Shown piece after piece: positions 62,862 to 64,000 of a stretch of 64,000 nt of DNA. Position 1 is the first letter of the stretch, and each line of letters starts with the position of its first letter. This DNA comes from Helicobacter enhydrae (GTDB taxonomy: Bacteria > Campylobacterota > Campylobacteria > Campylobacterales > Helicobacteraceae): assembly GCF_001693335.1 (NCBI RefSeq), contig NZ_CP016503.1:744001-808000 (forward strand). The letters run 5' to 3'. Under the pieces are notes generated by a model, which was given only the letters and a program-made list of their open reading frames with translations, was not told the DNA's origin and did no database searches. The position numbers and the translations under genes are program-made.

Positions 62862-64000
62862 TTATTTTCCCTGCATAGAACGCATTAGCTTTTCAAGCTC
62901 TTTTTGCGAACTATAATCTCCCCCAAGAATCTTGCTATACTCCCCATCCTCTCCAAGCTCATACGCCCCCACATTGTCTCGGCTCTGCATTTCCAAAAAC
63001 TCCAAAAGCCGTTGATGAAACTCTGCATCCTCAATAGGCACAAGCAACTCCACACGCCTTTGGAGATTCCTTGTCATCATATCTGCACTAGAGAAAAAAA
63101 CTCCGCTATGTTTGAAATAATAAATCCTTGCGTGTTCCAAAAACCTACCTATGATTGAAATCACGCGGATGTTTTCACTCACCCCCCTAAGCTTCGGACG
63201 CAAAGCACAAATCCCCCTCACAATCAAAGTGATTTTCACCCCACTACAAGAAGCTGCACAAAGAGCGTTGATGATGTCTTCATCGACTAGGGCATTCATT
63301 TTCAAAATCATCTCCCCTTTTTCCCCTTGCCTTTGTTCCTCTGCGATCAATCTCAACATCTCTTGTTTGATTTGCAAAGGTGCCATAAAGATTGTTTTGA
63401 GCCTAGTTTCATTAGCCAACCCTGCACACAAGGAATGAAAAAACTTCACCCCATCTTCCACTAGCTCCATTCTTGAGCTAAGCAAACTCACATCAGTATA
63501 GACTTTGGCACTCTTGATATTGTAATTGCCTGTACTAATATGGATATACCCACGCACCATATTTGCATCGCGTTTCAACACTAGAGCGATTTTGGAATGC
63601 ACTTTTAGCCCTGTCGCCCCATACAGCACATGTGCCCCTGCCTCCTCCAAAGCCTTGACCCATTCCAAATTGTTTTCTTCATCAAACCTTGCTTTAAGCT
63701 CCACAAGCACATTGACTTGCTTATGCTCTGCTGCCCGTATCAATGCCTCAACAATCGGAGAATCTTTGCCTACGCGATAGAGTGTCATTTTGATAGAGAG
63801 AACATCAGGATCGCAACTTGCTTGTTCGATCAACTGCACCACAGGATCAAAACTCTCATAAGGGTGGAATAGCATCACATCTCTTTGATCCAACACCTCA
63901 AAAATATCGCAATCTTGCAAACTTTTGGGGAGAACGGGCTGGAAATGAGGAGAACGCAAATGCGGATATTGCACTTCTGTCACAATCTCCCACAATGCAC
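62862..64000 (-). CDS. ppk: Polyphosphate kinase, C-terminal part
   Basis: The visible 379 codons are the 3' end of ppk1; the gene continues past the right edge. Its catalytic histidines are in VHSKIAL (GATGLKVHSKIALVLKRD) and in the second PLD-like motif near FKHSGVFFSSADMMTRN. LFHPYESFDPVVQL and DSPIVEALIRAA are also diagnostic. The enzyme makes polyphosphate from ATP. It is separated from pyrD by 61 bases. Confidence 0.94.
   Translation of the reverse strand, partial: ALWEIVTEVQYPHLRSPHFQPVLPKSLQDCDIFEVLDQRDVMLFHPYESFDPVVQLIEQASCDPDVLSIKMTLYRVGKDSPIVEALIRAAEHKQVNVLVELKARFDEENNLEWVKALEEAGAHVLYGATGLKVHSKIALVLKRDANMVRGYIHISTGNYNIKSAKVYTDVSLLSSRMELVEDGVKFFHSLCAGLANETRLKTIFMAPLQIKQEMLRLIAEEQRQGEKGEMILKMNALVDEDIINALCAASCSGVKITLIVRGICALRPKLRGVSENIRVISIIGRFLEHARIYYFKHSGVFFSSADMMTRNLQRRVELLVPIEDAEFHQRLLEFLEMQSRDNVGAYELGEDGEYSKILGGDYSSQKELEKLMRSMQGK

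Noticed and set aside
1-64000. tRNA or rRNA genes
   Set aside because: The gaps between genes were read on both strands; no cloverleaf with a TTC-containing T-arm or conserved rRNA sequence was recognised.

Overview
The window is AT-rich, gene-dense DNA from a member of the Campylobacterota, most likely a Helicobacter other than H. pylori. Supporting signs are a complete nuoA-N cluster, a carboxynorspermidine decarboxylase, a MtnN-type nucleosidase, CheV, small Helicobacter-type outer-membrane barrels, a large VacA/pertactin-style autotransporter behind a poly-G tract, a Yx6K enoyl reductase resembling H. pylori HP0357, and tightly overlapping operons. No rRNA or tRNA gene was found.

Layout. 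1-9.7 kb: start of htpG (minus strand), then a plus-strand run: nucleotide-sugar aminotransferase, dCache chemoreceptor, fabD, mtnN, two overlapping pseudopilins, an outer-membrane protein, a HsdM-like methylase, and an acetyltransferase/oxidoreductase pair that probably belongs with the aminotransferase in making an acylamino sugar. 9.7-14.2 kb: a 1360-residue autotransporter whose best start codon is separated from the gene by an 11-G tract, out of frame in this sequence (phase OFF). 14.4-18.1 kb: cheV, nspC, dusB, recR. 18.15-20.9 kb: a 2.76-kb stretch without ordinary genes, built of direct repeats and G-rich hairpins. It holds two 28-residue hydrophobic peptide genes with near-perfect Shine-Dalgarno sequences and candidate antisense promoters, which look like a tandem TisB-like type I toxin-antitoxin locus. 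20.9-24.5 kb: a Kef-type antiporter, dnaJ and a small unknown gene. 24.6-37.4 kb: the complex I operon nuoA-B-CD-E-F-G-H-I-J-K-L-M-N (minus strand), with several departures from the norm: fused CD, NuoF with changed NADH-site residues, a very short NuoG and an enlarged NuoH.

37.8-52.8 kb: an apparent defence island: a type IIG restriction-methylation enzyme, an OLD-like ATPase-TOPRIM protein, a RhuM protein (with a degraded fragment copy behind it), an outer-membrane protein, a TtcA/TilS-type ATPase, McrB and McrC (with a 14-A tract inside the likely promoter), and a helicase-nuclease. 53.2-56.5 kb: the overlapping operon tatB-tatC-queA-rsmG plus two small genes. 56.4-64 kb: minus-strand housekeeping genes, pyrD-M16 protease-dapA-fabL-like-pgsA-rseP-yggS, and the 3' part of ppk running off the window.

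The strongest candidates for something undescribed are the tandem TisB-like peptides at 18.7 and 19.35 kb. Next come the poly-G switch of the autotransporter, the poly-A tract in the mcrBC promoter, and the altered electron-input subunits of complex I. All family assignments were made by eye from motifs; no database search was run.
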